A stretch of 5,748 bases of DNA from Ardenticatenales bacterium (lineage in GTDB: Bacteria > Chloroflexota > Anaerolineae > Ardenticatenales > Ardenticatenaceae), in contig JACCSL010000991.1 of assembly GCA_013812995.1 (NCBI GenBank), positions 1-5,748 on the forward strand, written 5' to 3'. A program made the position numbers and the translations under genes. Positions within the stretch are counted from its first letter, which is position 1. Each line of letters begins with the position of its first letter. The notes under the pieces are model-generated. The model was not told the DNA's origin. It was given only the letters and a program-made list of their open reading frames with translations, and ran no database searches. Shown piece after piece: positions 5,238 to 5,748 of the stretch.

Positions 5238-5748
5238 ATGCCCACGATTCAGCTCAAGGCCAAGCGAGAACGCGCCGTCCAGCAGCGCCATCCGTGGCTC
5301 TTCTCCGGGGCGATTGCCCACGCCGACGCGCAGCCGGGCGAGGTCGTGTCGGTGCAGTCCGCCAGCGGGGAGCATCTGGCGTGGGGCTACTACAACCCGC
5401 AGTCTCAAATCCAGGTGCGGCTGCTGCGCTGGGGCGAGGCGCAGCCGGACCGCGCATGGTGGTGGCGGCAGTTGGAGCGTGCTATCTCTGCCCGCGCGCC
5501 GCTCCTGGCCGATGGACGTACCAGCACTGTGCGGCTCATCAACGCGGAGAGCGATGGACTGCCCGGCCTGGTCGTGGACCAGTACGGTGAGTGGCTGGTG
5601 CTCCAGGCACTGACGCTGGGTATCGACGGGCGAAAGGCATGGCTGGCAGAGATGCTGCTGGAACTCACGGGCGCGCGGGGCGTATGGGAGCGCTCCGACG
5701 AGAGTGTGCGCAAGCTCGAAGGGCTGCGTATGGCGTCGGGGCCGCTGG
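5238..5748 (+). CDS. rlmI: RlmI-like 23S rRNA (cytosine-C5) methyltransferase, N-terminal part
   Basis: The reading frame is open from the ATG to the window edge (170 codons). It is the N-terminal portion of a protein normally near 390-400 aa. Residues 1-75 form the PUA-like RNA-binding domain of the RlmI/YccW family (LKAKRERAVQQRHPWLFSGA at 6-25, then WGYYNP). Residues about 98-165 match the middle region (RLINAESDGLPGLVVDQYG, then WERSDESVRKLEGL). The SAM-binding Rossmann domain and catalytic cysteine lie beyond the window and cannot be checked. E. coli RlmI methylates C1962 of 23S rRNA; the same target here is inference. The ATG is two bases after the Uma2-like stop. AGGAG (5226-5230), inside that ORF, serves as ribosome site, so translation of the two is probably coupled. 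Confidence 0.85.
   Translation, partial: MPTIQLKAKRERAVQQRHPWLFSGAIAHADAQPGEVVSVQSASGEHLAWGYYNPQSQIQVRLLRWGEAQPDRAWWWRQLERAISARAPLLADGRTSTVRLINAESDGLPGLVVDQYGEWLVLQALTLGIDGRKAWLAEMLLELTGARGVWERSDESVRKLEGLRMASGPL

Noticed and set aside
5153..5590. 145-codon plus-strand ORF across the Uma2-like and RlmI-like genes
   Set aside because: It is out of frame with the RlmI-like protein, and its translation is Arg/Ala/Pro-rich low-complexity sequence typical of a shifted frame.

Overview
The window looks like chromosomal DNA from a moderately GC-rich, free-living bacterium. Four things suggest Chloroflexota: a lipoprotein whose lipobox cysteine is followed by a long Thr/Pro-rich linker, a secreted SH3-like protein, a Uma2-family remnant, and an RlmI-type rRNA methyltransferase. 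This assignment is inferred from gene style, not from a marker gene. No RNA gene, CRISPR array, transposase or phage gene is visible.

Left part (1-2894, minus strand). A secreted or membrane-anchored Cys-rich SH3-like protein (15-767) lies downstream of a complete AMP-forming acyl-CoA synthetase (1176-2894). The 408-bp gap between them is not empty. Reading on the minus strand it holds, in order: a well-formed promoter (1140-1112), a possible 12-codon leader ORF with its own Shine-Dalgarno sequence (1059-1021), a 62-nt imperfect palindrome starting at that ORF's stop codon, a second extended -10 promoter overlapped by two dyads (897-865), and an 8-bp hairpin that buries the Shine-Dalgarno of the secreted protein (793-775). 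The layout suggests layered control of the secreted protein, but this is read from sequence alone.

Centre (2895-3007). A short divergent intergenic region carries a candidate promoter for the acyl-CoA synthetase. A 9-bp perfect direct repeat straddles its -35 box. On the other side, a Shine-Dalgarno fully complementary to the usual 16S rRNA tail serves the lipoprotein gene.

Right part (3008-5748, plus strand). A lipoprotein of unknown function (3008-4081) has a middle section clearly poorer in GC than its surroundings. It is followed by a tightly packed set: a Pol-beta-superfamily nucleotidyltransferase (4131-4925), a 110-aa Uma2-like ORF that overlaps it by 23 bp and appears to have lost its catalytic core by an in-frame deletion, and, 2 bp later, the start of an RlmI-like 23S rRNA cytosine-C5 methyltransferase that runs off the window. 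The last three are probably co-transcribed and translationally coupled.

The most unusual points are the multi-element leader of the secreted protein, the core-deleted but still open Uma2 ORF inside an operon, and the low-GC core of the lipoprotein gene. I see no clear evidence of a new defence or mobile system.
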